A stretch of DNA of 5,237 bases from Rhodothermia bacterium (GCA_007122185.1 SKUI01000240.1:1-5237), one strand, 5' to 3'; shown: positions 1-5,237, counted from the first letter of the stretch. The notes: generated from the letters alone by a model not told the origin. Translations and numbers: made by a program.

Positions 1-34
1 CAATCCTGAATGCAATCCATTTGTGCGCCGGTCC

Positions 35-537
35 TCAAATCCGGATTTTGGGCAGCCCCTTCTCGATCATCTCCCTTCGGCTCTCCAGCCAGGATGGCAA
101 AAAGAGGACTTTCCCAAGTTCTTCTTCCTTTTGGGCGGATTTGTATCCCGGTCCGTCTGTTGAAATCTCGAACAACACCCCGCCTGGTGACTTGAAATAG
201 GCCGCTTTGAAAAAGTGGCGGTCTATGACTTCGTTGGGAAACAGGCCGCGCTTCTGGACTTCGGTCCGCATGCGTTCGTGCTCTTCCTCGTCACGGGCGC
301 GGAAAGCGACATGGTGGATGGTGCCTCTGCCCGTCACCCCCGTTTGGGGATCGACTTTTTCGAGAATGACCGAACCGCTGAAACGATCCGGCGAAATCAA
401 CGCCCTCGGCGCCAAACCGTTCCACCCAGTATTCCAGGGATCCGGATGGCACGGCAAAGGACACCGCGGTTGCCTGTCCGCTGACCGTCGCCGCCCAGCA
501 CGGTGATGTGGTGAATGCCTTTATCCGATCTGTTCAT
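35..537 (-). pseudogene. Decayed ring-cleaving dioxygenase, two-domain VOC (glyoxalase-fold) family, MhqO/LinE-like
   Basis: Intact relatives are about 310-320 residues, two VOC domains that bind Fe(II) through two His and one Glu and cleave hydroquinone- or catechol-type rings. The locus starts at an ATG at 537 behind AAAAGGT and encodes a normal N-terminus (MNRSDKGIHHITVLGGDGQ), which then reads out of frame to a stop at 397-399. A second block, beginning near 479 in another frame, reads GQATAVSFAVPSGSLEYW and continues VERFGAEGVDFAGSFQRFG. A third block in the remaining frame runs from about 375 to the stop at 35-37, with VILEKVDPQTG, GTIHHVAF, the EVIDRHFF segment, PGGVLFEISTDGPG and LFLPSWLE. 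All three presumed metal ligands (His of HHIT, His of HHVAF, Glu of LFEI) survive, but roughly 65 and 80 residues are missing at the two junctions by my estimate. The last block can be read as a 140-residue ORF from a TTG at 457, but its first 30 or so residues are out-of-frame nonsense. Family assignment is firm; mutation versus assembly artefact is undecided. Confidence 0.8.
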
Positions 538-642
538 GGAGTTACCTTTTAAAATGTCTCTCACGCATTAAGATAACTTTTGCACCCGGGCCGTTCGTTC
601 CGCTTACAGTCCGTAGTGTTTTGAAACAGCATTTTTTCGCGC

Positions 643-2865
643 TCACAAAGGCGCACTGATAAAATCGGACCGTGGGCCGCTATGGCTGAGCGTGAGCCGG
701 TGCATGGCGCGCGTGCAGGCGATGTAGAGCATGCTCTTGTCGATCTCGGTGGCGTAATTTTTGGCCGTGACCTGCGGGACGACCACCCGGTCGAATTCCA
801 GGCCTTTTGCCAGGTGGGCCGTGGTCATGTTCACACCGGACGAAAGCGTTGCGCTGCCGGGGCTAAGCAGATGGATGTCCGCCGTGCCGTTGCCGCCCGG
901 CACCCCTCGGCCAGCCGGCTCTCCGCCGCCTACCGCATCCACCATATCCCTTCTTTCCGTCAGCTTGCCATACAACTTCTCCGCCTGGCGCTGCGTCTTG
1001 CAGATGATGCCCATGCTCCGGTGCGGCGACTCCCGGAATGCCGCGATCTCCCCGCGCACAAATTCCACCTCCTCCGCCGAACTTCCGAAGCTCAGGACCT
1101 GCGGCTCCTCGCCGTGCCGCTCCACCGCCACCAGATCGGCATCGGCCGAAATGCGCTGTGCAAAGCGTGCGATCTCCCAGGTCGACCGGTAGCTCTTCAC
1201 CAGCTTCACCGCGTCCGCATCGGAAAACACGCGCAGGATCTCCTCCGACGTGGTGGAACTGTACGGGTTGACCGACTGACGGGCATCGCCCAGGATCGTC
1301 TTGTTGCACGGGAACAGCCGCGCCAGCACCGCATATTGCACCGGCGTATAATCCTGCATCTCATCCACCAGCAAATGCTTCACCCTGCGATAGCCGCCGT
1401 AGCCCTCCAGGCGCATCTTCAGGTAGATGAGCGGATAGACATCGGCGTACTCGAACGTTGTTTTCGCGGCGTATTTGAACAGCTCCGGCCGCTCCAGCCA
1501 GGTGTAGAATTCGCGGTACAGCACGCGGATGCTGGTGGACCGGTACATCTTCCGGATTTCGGACCGCAGCTTGTTCTTTTCGGCCGCCTTCAGTTCGTAG
1601 CGGAAATCACGCCGCACCTTCTCGGTCACCTCCCGCACCACCTCGGTCAGCCGCTTGAACATGGGCAGATGCCGGTAGAACAGGTATTTTTCGCGCACAA
1701 AACGCGCCGGCACGAAACTCTGTCGCACCTGCATGTCGTTGGCGGCGAAATTCTCCCGCTCCAGATAGCCGATGTAGTCGTTCAGCCGGGTCAGGAAATC
1801 GTAGCCCGCCTTGAAGCGCATCCGCGCGATGAACGCGTCATCGGGCTTCTGCAACAGCCGATTGACCTGCTCGAAAAAGCTCTGGAACGTGAATTTGCCC
1901 TCGAGCAGCTCCATGGCCAGCGCCTCGATGCCCATCTCCGGAATGGTATCCTCGCCCAGCTCGGGCAGCACGTTCGAGATGTAGTCGGCGAACACCTTGT
2001 TCGGCGATATGATGAGCAGGTCACGCGCGGTCAGCGACTCCTTGTAGCGGTACAGCAGAAAGGCGATCCGGTGCAGGGCGATGGACGTCTTCCCGGATCC
2101 GGCCACCCCCTGGATGACCAGCACCGGCGATGTTTCATTGCGGATGATGGCGTTCTGGTCGCGCTGGATGGTCGCCACGATGTTCTTCATTTTGTCGTCT
2201 GCAGCCCGGCTCAGCTCCTCCTGGAGGATGTCGTCGCGGATATGCATGCCGCTCTCCAGCATCATCTCCATTTCGCCTTCGTGGATGCGGTACTGCCGCT
2301 TGCAGGTGATCTCGCCGGTTTTGAGTCCGGACGGCGCCTCGTACCCCGCCCTGCCCAGCTCGTAATCGTAGAACATGCCCGATATCGGGGCGCGCCAGTC
2401 GTGGATCAAGTTGCGATTCTCCTTTTCGTCATGGAAGGAGTGGATGCCGATGTAGACCGGCTCGGCGTTGCCGCGCTGCCCGCCGCCGTCTGGTTGACTG
2501 CTGCCGGATTCCCTGCTGCCGGATTCCCATGCCCCGCTGCCAGCTTGCCCGCTTGACCCGTCCGCATCCCTGTCCTCCCGGAAATCGATCCGTCCGAACC
2601 AGGGCGACCGCATCAGCTTGCGCAGCCGCTCCTTCATGGCCACAGCGGCCTCGCCCGAGATGGCCTTGGAGGTGATGGACTCGCGCATCGATCCCTTCTC
2701 GGCCGCATCCATCCCGGTCTTGTTCTCCCAGAGGTACGTTTTGTGCTCCTGGAGCTCTTTGGAATAGCGGGACACGTTTTCATCCACCTGATCGATGGCG
2801 TCGTCCAGTTTTTCGATGATGGTGTCGAGGTAGCGGCGCTCCTCTTCCTCGGTGCGGTTGAACAT
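643..2865 (-). CDS. helD: HelD-type superfamily 1 (UvrD-like) helicase / RNA polymerase recycling ATPase
   Basis: HelD-family proteins use an SF1 motor to bind RNA polymerase, push coiled-coil arms into its channels and strip it from DNA using ATP. From the ATG at 2865 the product is 740 residues. A charged coiled coil occupies about 4-42, followed by WFGRIDFRE, a Gly/Ser-rich stretch (98-135), and the family signature YIGIHSFHDE...IHDWRAPISGMFYDYE (to 169). Motor motifs are complete: Q-motif-like QRDQNAI, Walker A GVAGSGKTS (253-261, Lys259), Walker B VDEMQD (500-505), ILGDARQS (524-531), KSYRST (557-562), AHLAKGLEFD (683-692) and LYIACTRA with Arg719. The long insert between Walker A and B, and wording such as LLIISPNKVFADYISNVLPELGED, separate it from UvrD, PcrA and Rep. 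An upstream in-frame TTG at 2964 would add 33 residues, but they look unlike the family, so I prefer the ATG, although its Shine-Dalgarno site is poor. A second Gly-rich insertion lies at about 641-662. It is transcribed toward the dioxygenase remnant, with no clear terminator between them. Confidence 0.9.
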   Translation of the reverse strand: MFNRTEEEERRYLDTIIEKLDDAIDQVDENVSRYSKELQEHKTYLWENKTGMDAAEKGSMRESITSKAISGEAAVAMKERLRKLMRSPWFGRIDFREDRDADGSSGQAGSGAWESGSRESGSSQPDGGGQRGNAEPVYIGIHSFHDEKENRNLIHDWRAPISGMFYDYELGRAGYEAPSGLKTGEITCKRQYRIHEGEMEMMLESGMHIRDDILQEELSRAADDKMKNIVATIQRDQNAIIRNETSPVLVIQGVAGSGKTSIALHRIAFLLYRYKESLTARDLLIISPNKVFADYISNVLPELGEDTIPEMGIEALAMELLEGKFTFQSFFEQVNRLLQKPDDAFIARMRFKAGYDFLTRLNDYIGYLERENFAANDMQVRQSFVPARFVREKYLFYRHLPMFKRLTEVVREVTEKVRRDFRYELKAAEKNKLRSEIRKMYRSTSIRVLYREFYTWLERPELFKYAAKTTFEYADVYPLIYLKMRLEGYGGYRRVKHLLVDEMQDYTPVQYAVLARLFPCNKTILGDARQSVNPYSSTTSEEILRVFSDADAVKLVKSYRSTWEIARFAQRISADADLVAVERHGEEPQVLSFGSSAEEVEFVRGEIAAFRESPHRSMGIICKTQRQAEKLYGKLTERRDMVDAVGGGEPAGRGVPGGNGTADIHLLSPGSATLSSGVNMTTAHLAKGLEFDRVVVPQVTAKNYATEIDKSMLYIACTRAMHRLTLSHSGPRSDFISAPL
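2498..2527. repeat. Perfect 15-bp tandem duplication inside helD
   Basis: Two adjacent identical copies of CTGCTGCCGGATTCC (2498-2512 and 2513-2527). On the coding (minus) strand the unit is in frame and gives ESGSR-ESGSS in the Gly/Ser-rich linker of the helicase. Because the period is a multiple of three, gain or loss of a copy would keep the gene open. It looks like a recent slippage duplication. Confidence 0.9.
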
Positions 2866-2967
2866 ATGCAAAGGGGTACAGATTTCGGCTGAATCACCAT
2901 GACCGGTACGGAAGGCTGTTGGATGGGGCCATCCGGTTGCCGCGGTCAGTTCACAGCGATTCAAAGC

Positions 2968-2983
2968 GGCTGAAAAAACAGCC
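2968..2983. repeat. Small inverted repeat (5-bp stem, six-base A/T loop) upstream of helD
   Basis: GGCTG-AAAAAA-CAGCC forms a perfect 5-bp stem. It lies just downstream of the candidate helD -10 box, so it would sit at the very 5' end of a helD transcript and immediately before the alternative TTG start. No U-tract follows on either strand, so it is not a convincing terminator. The role is unknown and could be chance. Confidence 0.35.
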
Positions 2984-3105
2984 CTAATAATACGGATTTT
3001 CCACGCCAGATTCGAGTAAACGTTACCAGTCCATCCGCACGGAACCGCTGTCCCGCCCCTCTGTCCGGAATATACCTTGCCATCGTATCCATTTCACCTG
3101 ATGCA

Positions 3106-3135
3106 TTTGTGTAAATTTATGATTATATATCGTTT
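3106..3135 (+). promoter_or_regulatory. Possible promoter for the STAS gene
   Basis: TTTG (3106-3109) is followed after 18 bases by TATCGTTT (3128-3135), resembling the Bacteroidota-type pair TTTG / TAnnTTTG but not matching it exactly. The overlapping TATATA around 3124-3129 could instead be a sigma-70 -10 box. The surrounding 50 bp is the most AT-rich in the window and sits 40-70 bp before the start codon. This is pattern matching only. Confidence 0.3.
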
Positions 3136-3163
3136 AAATACATATCCATAAGGAATTGAGCCA

Positions 3164-3169
3164 GGGAGG
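3164..3169 (+). promoter_or_regulatory. Strong ribosome binding site of the STAS gene
   Basis: GGGAGG ends six bases before the ATG at 3176. It is the best Shine-Dalgarno match in the window and fixes the start, which also agrees with the usual family N-terminus. Confidence 0.7.
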
Positions 3170-3175
3170 CCAGCC

Positions 3176-3520
3176 ATGAAATACAGTATCAATGAGAAGT
3201 ACAACTGCGTTGTGTTTGAGATAAAAGGCAAGATCAAGGGCGGTCCGGACGCCGAGGTCTTCAGGAACGACCTTCAGAAACTCATCGACCAGGGCAAGAA
3301 GAACGTCATCATCGATCTCGGGAAGGTGAATTTCATGAATTCATCGGGGATCGGCATCATCATTGGCGGATTCAAGACCATGCGGGCCAACGGGGGCGAC
3401 ATCAAGCTGTGCAATGCCGACAAGCGCATTACCAGCCTGCTGATGGTATCCCACCTGAATACGGTTTTCGACACACACGACAGCCTCGAATCCGCAGTAC
3501 AGGCGTACCAGATCAAGTGA
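3176..3520 (+). CDS. STAS-domain anti-sigma factor antagonist (SpoIIAA/RsbV-like)
   Basis: This 114-residue cytosolic protein is a single STAS domain. In the classical partner-switch such proteins bind an anti-sigma kinase when unphosphorylated, freeing a sigma factor or other target, and are switched off by phosphorylation of one Ser. The alternating beta/alpha pattern covers the whole length: beta strands around CVVFEIKGKI (11-20) and NVIIDLGKV (43-51), then the phospho-acceptor loop FMNSSGIGIIIG (53-64), GGDIKLCNAD and the C-terminal FDTHDSLESAVQAY. Ser57, next to Gly58, aligns with the phosphorylated Ser of SpoIIAA (DSSG). Asn55 replaces the usual Asp, a form I believe is common in FCB-group homologues. 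The gene stands alone: neither an HATPase_c kinase nor a PP2C phosphatase is in the window, so its partners are unknown. It is divergent from helD and about 180 bp ahead of the phosphatidylcholine synthase gene; co-transcription with the latter is unlikely but not excluded. Confidence 0.9.
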   Translation: MKYSINEKYNCVVFEIKGKIKGGPDAEVFRNDLQKLIDQGKKNVIIDLGKVNFMNSSGIGIIIGGFKTMRANGGDIKLCNADKRITSLLMVSHLNTVFDTHDSLESAVQAYQIK

Positions 3521-3538
3521 TCATCAGTGCAGCCTTTG

Positions 3539-3570
3539 TTGACAGCAGCAACGTACCGGCGCGCTATTAA
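3539..3570 (+). promoter_or_regulatory. Weak candidate sigma-70-like promoter ahead of the phosphatidylcholine synthase gene
   Basis: A perfect TTGACA (3539-3544) and a TATTAA (3565-3570) face the pcs gene, but the 20-bp spacer is longer than the usual 16-18 bp. If it were used, transcription would begin near 3577 and the dyad at 3602-3623 would lie just inside the transcript start. Confidence 0.25.
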
Positions 3571-3601
3571 ACCGGCCGAATCACAAAAAAAGCTAACCAG
3601 A

Positions 3602-3623
3602 TTGACCCGGATATCCTGATCAA
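3602..3623. promoter_or_regulatory. 22-bp operator-like dyad upstream of pcs
   Basis: The sequence has the symmetry TTGA-N3-GGATATCC-N3-TCAA. Nine of the eleven base pairs across the centre (3612/3613) are complementary. It lies about 80-100 bp ahead of the phosphatidylcholine synthase start and downstream of the STAS stop. The size and near-perfect symmetry suit a homodimeric helix-turn-helix regulator, but no regulator gene is present in the window. The function is inferred from symmetry alone. Confidence 0.4.
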
Positions 3624-3647
3624 CCCGGCCAGGTCCATGCACTAGCA

Positions 3648-3706
3648 TGCCACTAAAAGACGTTCCATCCTAAAGCATTACATGGAAAGAACTCCATGCA
3701 GTGGCA
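3648..3706 (+). repeat. Nested inverted repeats overlapping the pcs start codon
   Basis: An outer pair TGCCACT (3648-3654) / AGTGGCA (3700-3706) encloses an inner pair TTCCAT (3663-3668) / ATGGAA (3682-3687). In RNA these could form a stacked stem with 8- and 12-base internal-loop sides. The outer stem would pair the GTG start codon at 3701, and the inner one would cover the GGAA that is the best Shine-Dalgarno candidate for that start. A separate CATGC-ACTA-GCATG hairpin (3636-3649) overlaps the 5' arm. This may be a translation-controlling leader or chance complementarity. Confidence 0.35.
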
Positions 3707-4435
3707 ACCGTATCCAGGAAACAAACAGTTTTGAAACAAAAACTGCTCTCTTATGCTATCCATCTGCTGACGGCTTCGGGCGTGGTGCTTGCCTTCTGGG
3801 CCGTATTCCTGATCATGCAGGGGGATGCGGCCAATGCGTTCCGGGTACTGGCCCTTGCTGCCCTGGTCGATTCGATCGACGGCACTCTGGCCCGGCGGGT
3901 GGATGTGCGCCGTTACACCCCGCATATCGACGGCGACCTCCTCGACAACCTGGTGGACTACCTCACCTGGGTCTTCCTGCCGCTCCTGTGGGCCTGGACC
4001 TTTCTGGATGTTCCGTTCCTGGTCTGCGCCGCCGCCATGCTCTGCAGCATGCTCGGGTTTGCGCACAAACACGCCAAAACGGAAGACCATTTCTTCCGCG
4101 GCTTCCCCTCGTACTGGAATCTGGTGGTGCTGTATCTCTTTCTTCTGGATGCAGGTGCTGCCACCTCCTCAGTCGTGGTGCTCATTCTTGCGGCCATGGT
4201 CCTGACACCGGTCAAACTTGTCTATCCCAGCCGGACTCCCGCGCTGCAGAAGACCACCCTGCTCCTGTCCGTTCCGTACATCATCATGCTGGGGGTAATG
4301 CTGTTCTATTTTGAGGCAACTCCCGTGTGGATTGTGTACTTGTCACTCTATTACCCGTTGTACTACACCGTGATTTCACTATATCTTGTCAAAAGCCCTG
4401 TTTACCCCACCAAGAACGATCAAAAAGAACAATAA
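3701..4435 (+). CDS. pcs: Phosphatidylcholine synthase (CDP-diacylglycerol:choline O-phosphatidyltransferase)
   Basis: This integral inner-membrane enzyme condenses choline with CDP-diacylglycerol to give phosphatidylcholine and CMP in one step (EC 2.7.8.24), normally with choline from outside the cell. The 244-residue product carries the CDP-alcohol phosphotransferase signature: Asp57, Asp60-Gly61, Ala64-Arg65, Gly78, Asp82 and Asp86. The gap between AR and G is 12 residues, the spacing I associate with Pcs rather than the 8 of PgsA or PssA. Other Pcs-like wording includes HLLTASGVVLAF (21-32), VDYLTWVFLP (85-94) and AKTEDHFFRGFPSYWN (125-140). About eight hydrophobic segments span roughly 18-38 to 209-229, ending in a charged cytosolic tail (KNDQKEQ). 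The start is uncertain. The GTG at 3701 has GGAAAG 11 bases upstream, while an in-frame TTG at 3731 has AGGAAA ten bases upstream and would lose only ten polar residues. The ATG at 3682 is in another frame. It is followed after 5 bp by an SDR gene, so the two are probably co-transcribed. Confidence 0.9.
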   Translation: MATVSRKQTVLKQKLLSYAIHLLTASGVVLAFWAVFLIMQGDAANAFRVLALAALVDSIDGTLARRVDVRRYTPHIDGDLLDNLVDYLTWVFLPLLWAWTFLDVPFLVCAAAMLCSMLGFAHKHAKTEDHFFRGFPSYWNLVVLYLFLLDAGAATSSVVVLILAAMVLTPVKLVYPSRTPALQKTTLLLSVPYIIMLGVMLFYFEATPVWIVYLSLYYPLYYTVISLYLVKSPVYPTKNDQKEQ

Positions 4436-4440
4436 TCCCG

Positions 4441-5205
4441 ATGGGAAAACTCGCAGGCAGGACATTCATCATCACCGGCGCGACCCGCGGCATGGGTGCC
4501 GGCATATCCCGGCTGTTTGCCGAACACGGCGCGCAACTGGTCCTGAGCGGCCGGAATCGGGAACGGGGATCGTCCCTTGAGCAGGAACTTACAGAAATGG
4601 GTCACCGGGCTGTGTTCATGGAGGGCGATATCACCCTGCCCGACGGCAACCGCGAACTTGTCGATCTGGCCCTGGACCGGTTCGGCACGTTGAACGGCAT
4701 GGTGACAAATGCCGGAATGCTGGGATTGGGGCCGGTTGCGAAACTTGATACCGAAATCTGGCACAAAACCGTGCAGACCAATCTGGATTCAGTTTTCTAC
4801 CTGCTGAAATACGCCGTGCCGCATCTTGTCAGGACCGGAAACGGCGTTGCAGTCATCAATGCATCGATTGCGGCATACAAAAGCTTTCCAAACCATCCGG
4901 CTTACTGCGCCTCAAAGGCCGGATTGGTGGCCCTGGCCCGGCAGGTTGCCACGGACTACGGCCCGCATCTGCGGATCAACAGCATCTGCCCCGGTCCCGT
5001 GGACACCCCGCTGATCCACGAGTCGGCAGCCGCCTTTCCCGATCCTGAAAAGGCCGTCTCCAATGCGGCCGGTTCCACCCTCATGAAGCGGCTCGGTACG
5101 CCCGCCGACATCGCCAACCTGGCTCTCTTTCTGGCCAGTGATGATTCGTCATGGATCACCGGCAGTACGTTCACTGCCGACGGCGGTGTCATGGCCAACC
5201 TCTGA
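4441..5205 (+). CDS. Classical short-chain dehydrogenase/reductase (FabG-like SDR fold), substrate unknown
   Basis: A 254-residue NAD(P)-dependent oxidoreductase of the classical SDR family, presumably soluble. The Rossmann cofactor motif is TGATRGMG (12-19), followed by Gly62-Asp63 after beta-3 and NAG (90-92). The catalytic tetrad is complete: Asn114, Ser142, Tyr155 and Lys159 (YCASK). PGPVDTP (184-190) and the C-terminal WITGSTFTADGG (238-249) are typical. Arg39 in LSGRNR, just after the second beta strand, suggests NADP(H) over NAD(H). I chose the ATG at 4441 because MGKLAGRTFIITGA is a canonical SDR start; reading from the upstream in-frame codon at 4327 would overlap pcs by about 110 bp and add 38 residues unlike the family. 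Only five bases separate it from the pcs stop and there is no clear Shine-Dalgarno site, so translational coupling is likely. Motifs alone cannot tell an acyl-carrier reductase from a sugar, steroid or polyol dehydrogenase, so no gene symbol is given. Confidence 0.92.
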   Translation: MGKLAGRTFIITGATRGMGAGISRLFAEHGAQLVLSGRNRERGSSLEQELTEMGHRAVFMEGDITLPDGNRELVDLALDRFGTLNGMVTNAGMLGLGPVAKLDTEIWHKTVQTNLDSVFYLLKYAVPHLVRTGNGVAVINASIAAYKSFPNHPAYCASKAGLVALARQVATDYGPHLRINSICPGPVDTPLIHESAAAFPDPEKAVSNAAGSTLMKRLGTPADIANLALFLASDDSSWITGSTFTADGGVMANL

Positions 5206-5218
5206 GACAACCTCTGAG
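5196..5218 (+). repeat. 11-bp direct repeat (12-bp period) across the SDR stop codon
   Basis: CAACCTCTGAG occurs at 5196-5206 and 5208-5218. The first copy encodes the last residues and TGA stop of the SDR gene. The second is followed by GA, giving GAGGA (5216-5220), a good ribosome binding site ten bases before the ATG at 5231. It looks like a local tandem duplication. Confidence 0.85.
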
Positions 5219-5230
5219 GAATCCGATACC

Positions 5231-5237
5231 ATGTCCC
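5231..5237 (+). CDS. Probable start of the next gene (truncated by the window end)
   Basis: An ATG at 5231 follows GAGGA (5216-5220) at good spacing, 25 bp after the SDR stop and on the same strand, so a third gene of the pcs-SDR unit probably begins here. Only ATG TCC and one further base are visible, so nothing can be said of the product. Confidence 0.45.

Larger units (their letters stand above)
2866..3175. other. Divergent intergenic region between helD and the STAS gene
   Basis: About 310 bp separate the chosen helD start from the STAS start, and I find no convincing gene here. The helD-proximal 100 bp is open in the helD frame back to the TTG at 2964, but the residues encoded look like non-coding sequence. 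On the minus strand TATTAT (2992-2987) is a near-consensus -10 box for helD, with only a poor -35 (TCGAAT, 3015-3010, 17-bp spacing). The 3100-3150 part is markedly AT-rich against a GC-rich background and is the likely promoter area of the STAS gene. Confidence 0.5.

Noticed and set aside
35..457. The 140-codon minus-strand frame taken as a complete small VOC protein
   Set aside because: It would start at a TTG with no ribosome binding site, and its first residues (MPCHPDPWNTGWNGLAPRAL) are an out-of-frame reading of the preceding dioxygenase block. The true start is the ATG at 537.
538..642. Terminator for helD
   Set aside because: Only a very short TGTTT/AAACA palindrome and some T-runs are visible; there is no GC-rich stem followed by a U-tract on the minus strand.
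682..2556. A 624-codon open frame on the plus strand, antisense to helD
   Set aside because: It lies wholly inside the well-supported helicase gene, is rich in His, Arg, Leu and Gln as expected of a high-GC shadow frame, and shows no recognisable domain. The helD frame carries every SF1 motif.
3511..3522. GATCA-AG-TGATC palindrome over the STAS stop codon, considered as terminator or operator
   Set aside because: It has a two-base loop, no following T-tract, and mostly lies in coding sequence, so it is probably chance.
3653..4215. Minus-strand open frames antisense to pcs
   Set aside because: They have no recognisable domain and no ribosome binding site, and their composition is that of complementary-strand shadows of a membrane protein gene.
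3682..4314. Plus-strand frame beginning at the ATG at 3682 (MERTPCSG...)
   Set aside because: It overlaps pcs in another frame, is Gly/Arg/Cys-rich and has no family resemblance. The pcs frame has all catalytic residues.
4327..4440. N-terminal extension of the SDR
   Set aside because: These 38 residues overlap the pcs 3' end and precede a canonical SDR N-terminus at 4441.

Overview
The window is about 5.2 kb of chromosome-like bacterial sequence of fairly high GC, with short intergenic gaps. The phylum cannot be fixed from it. The STAS protein has the G-G-P-D and M-N-S-S-G-I-G wording I associate with Bacteroidota/Rhodothermota/Balneolota-type anti-sigma antagonists, and Shine-Dalgarno sites are weak for several genes. 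The HelD-type helicase is best known from Gram-positive bacteria. An FCB-group bacterium is my tentative guess.

Left part (minus strand). Positions 35-537 hold the remains of a two-domain glyoxalase-fold (VOC) ring-cleaving dioxygenase of the MhqO/LinE type. Three recognisable blocks lie in three different reading frames, with an estimated 140-150 residues missing between them. About 105 bp further along lies the 3' end of a large HelD-type superfamily 1 helicase / RNA polymerase recycling factor (643-2865), intact in all motor motifs but carrying two Gly-rich insertions.

Middle. Positions 2866-3175 form a divergent intergenic region with no gene. It contains a small hairpin, an AT-rich promoter-like stretch, and a good ribosome binding site for a single-domain STAS anti-sigma-factor antagonist (3176-3520, plus strand). 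No anti-sigma kinase or phosphatase is in view.

Right part (plus strand). After a 180-bp gap with a 22-bp dyad and a nested inverted repeat comes a phosphatidylcholine synthase (3701-4435). It condenses choline with CDP-diacylglycerol. Five bases later a classical short-chain dehydrogenase/reductase starts (4441-5205). A further gene probably begins at 5231, after a 12-bp-period direct repeat that supplies its ribosome binding site. These three are probably one transcription unit.

I see no rRNA, tRNA, CRISPR array, insertion sequence or prophage feature, and no convincing multi-gene novel system. The most notable points are the collapsed dioxygenase gene, the insertions in HelD, and the dyad and inverted repeats in front of the phosphatidylcholine synthase gene.
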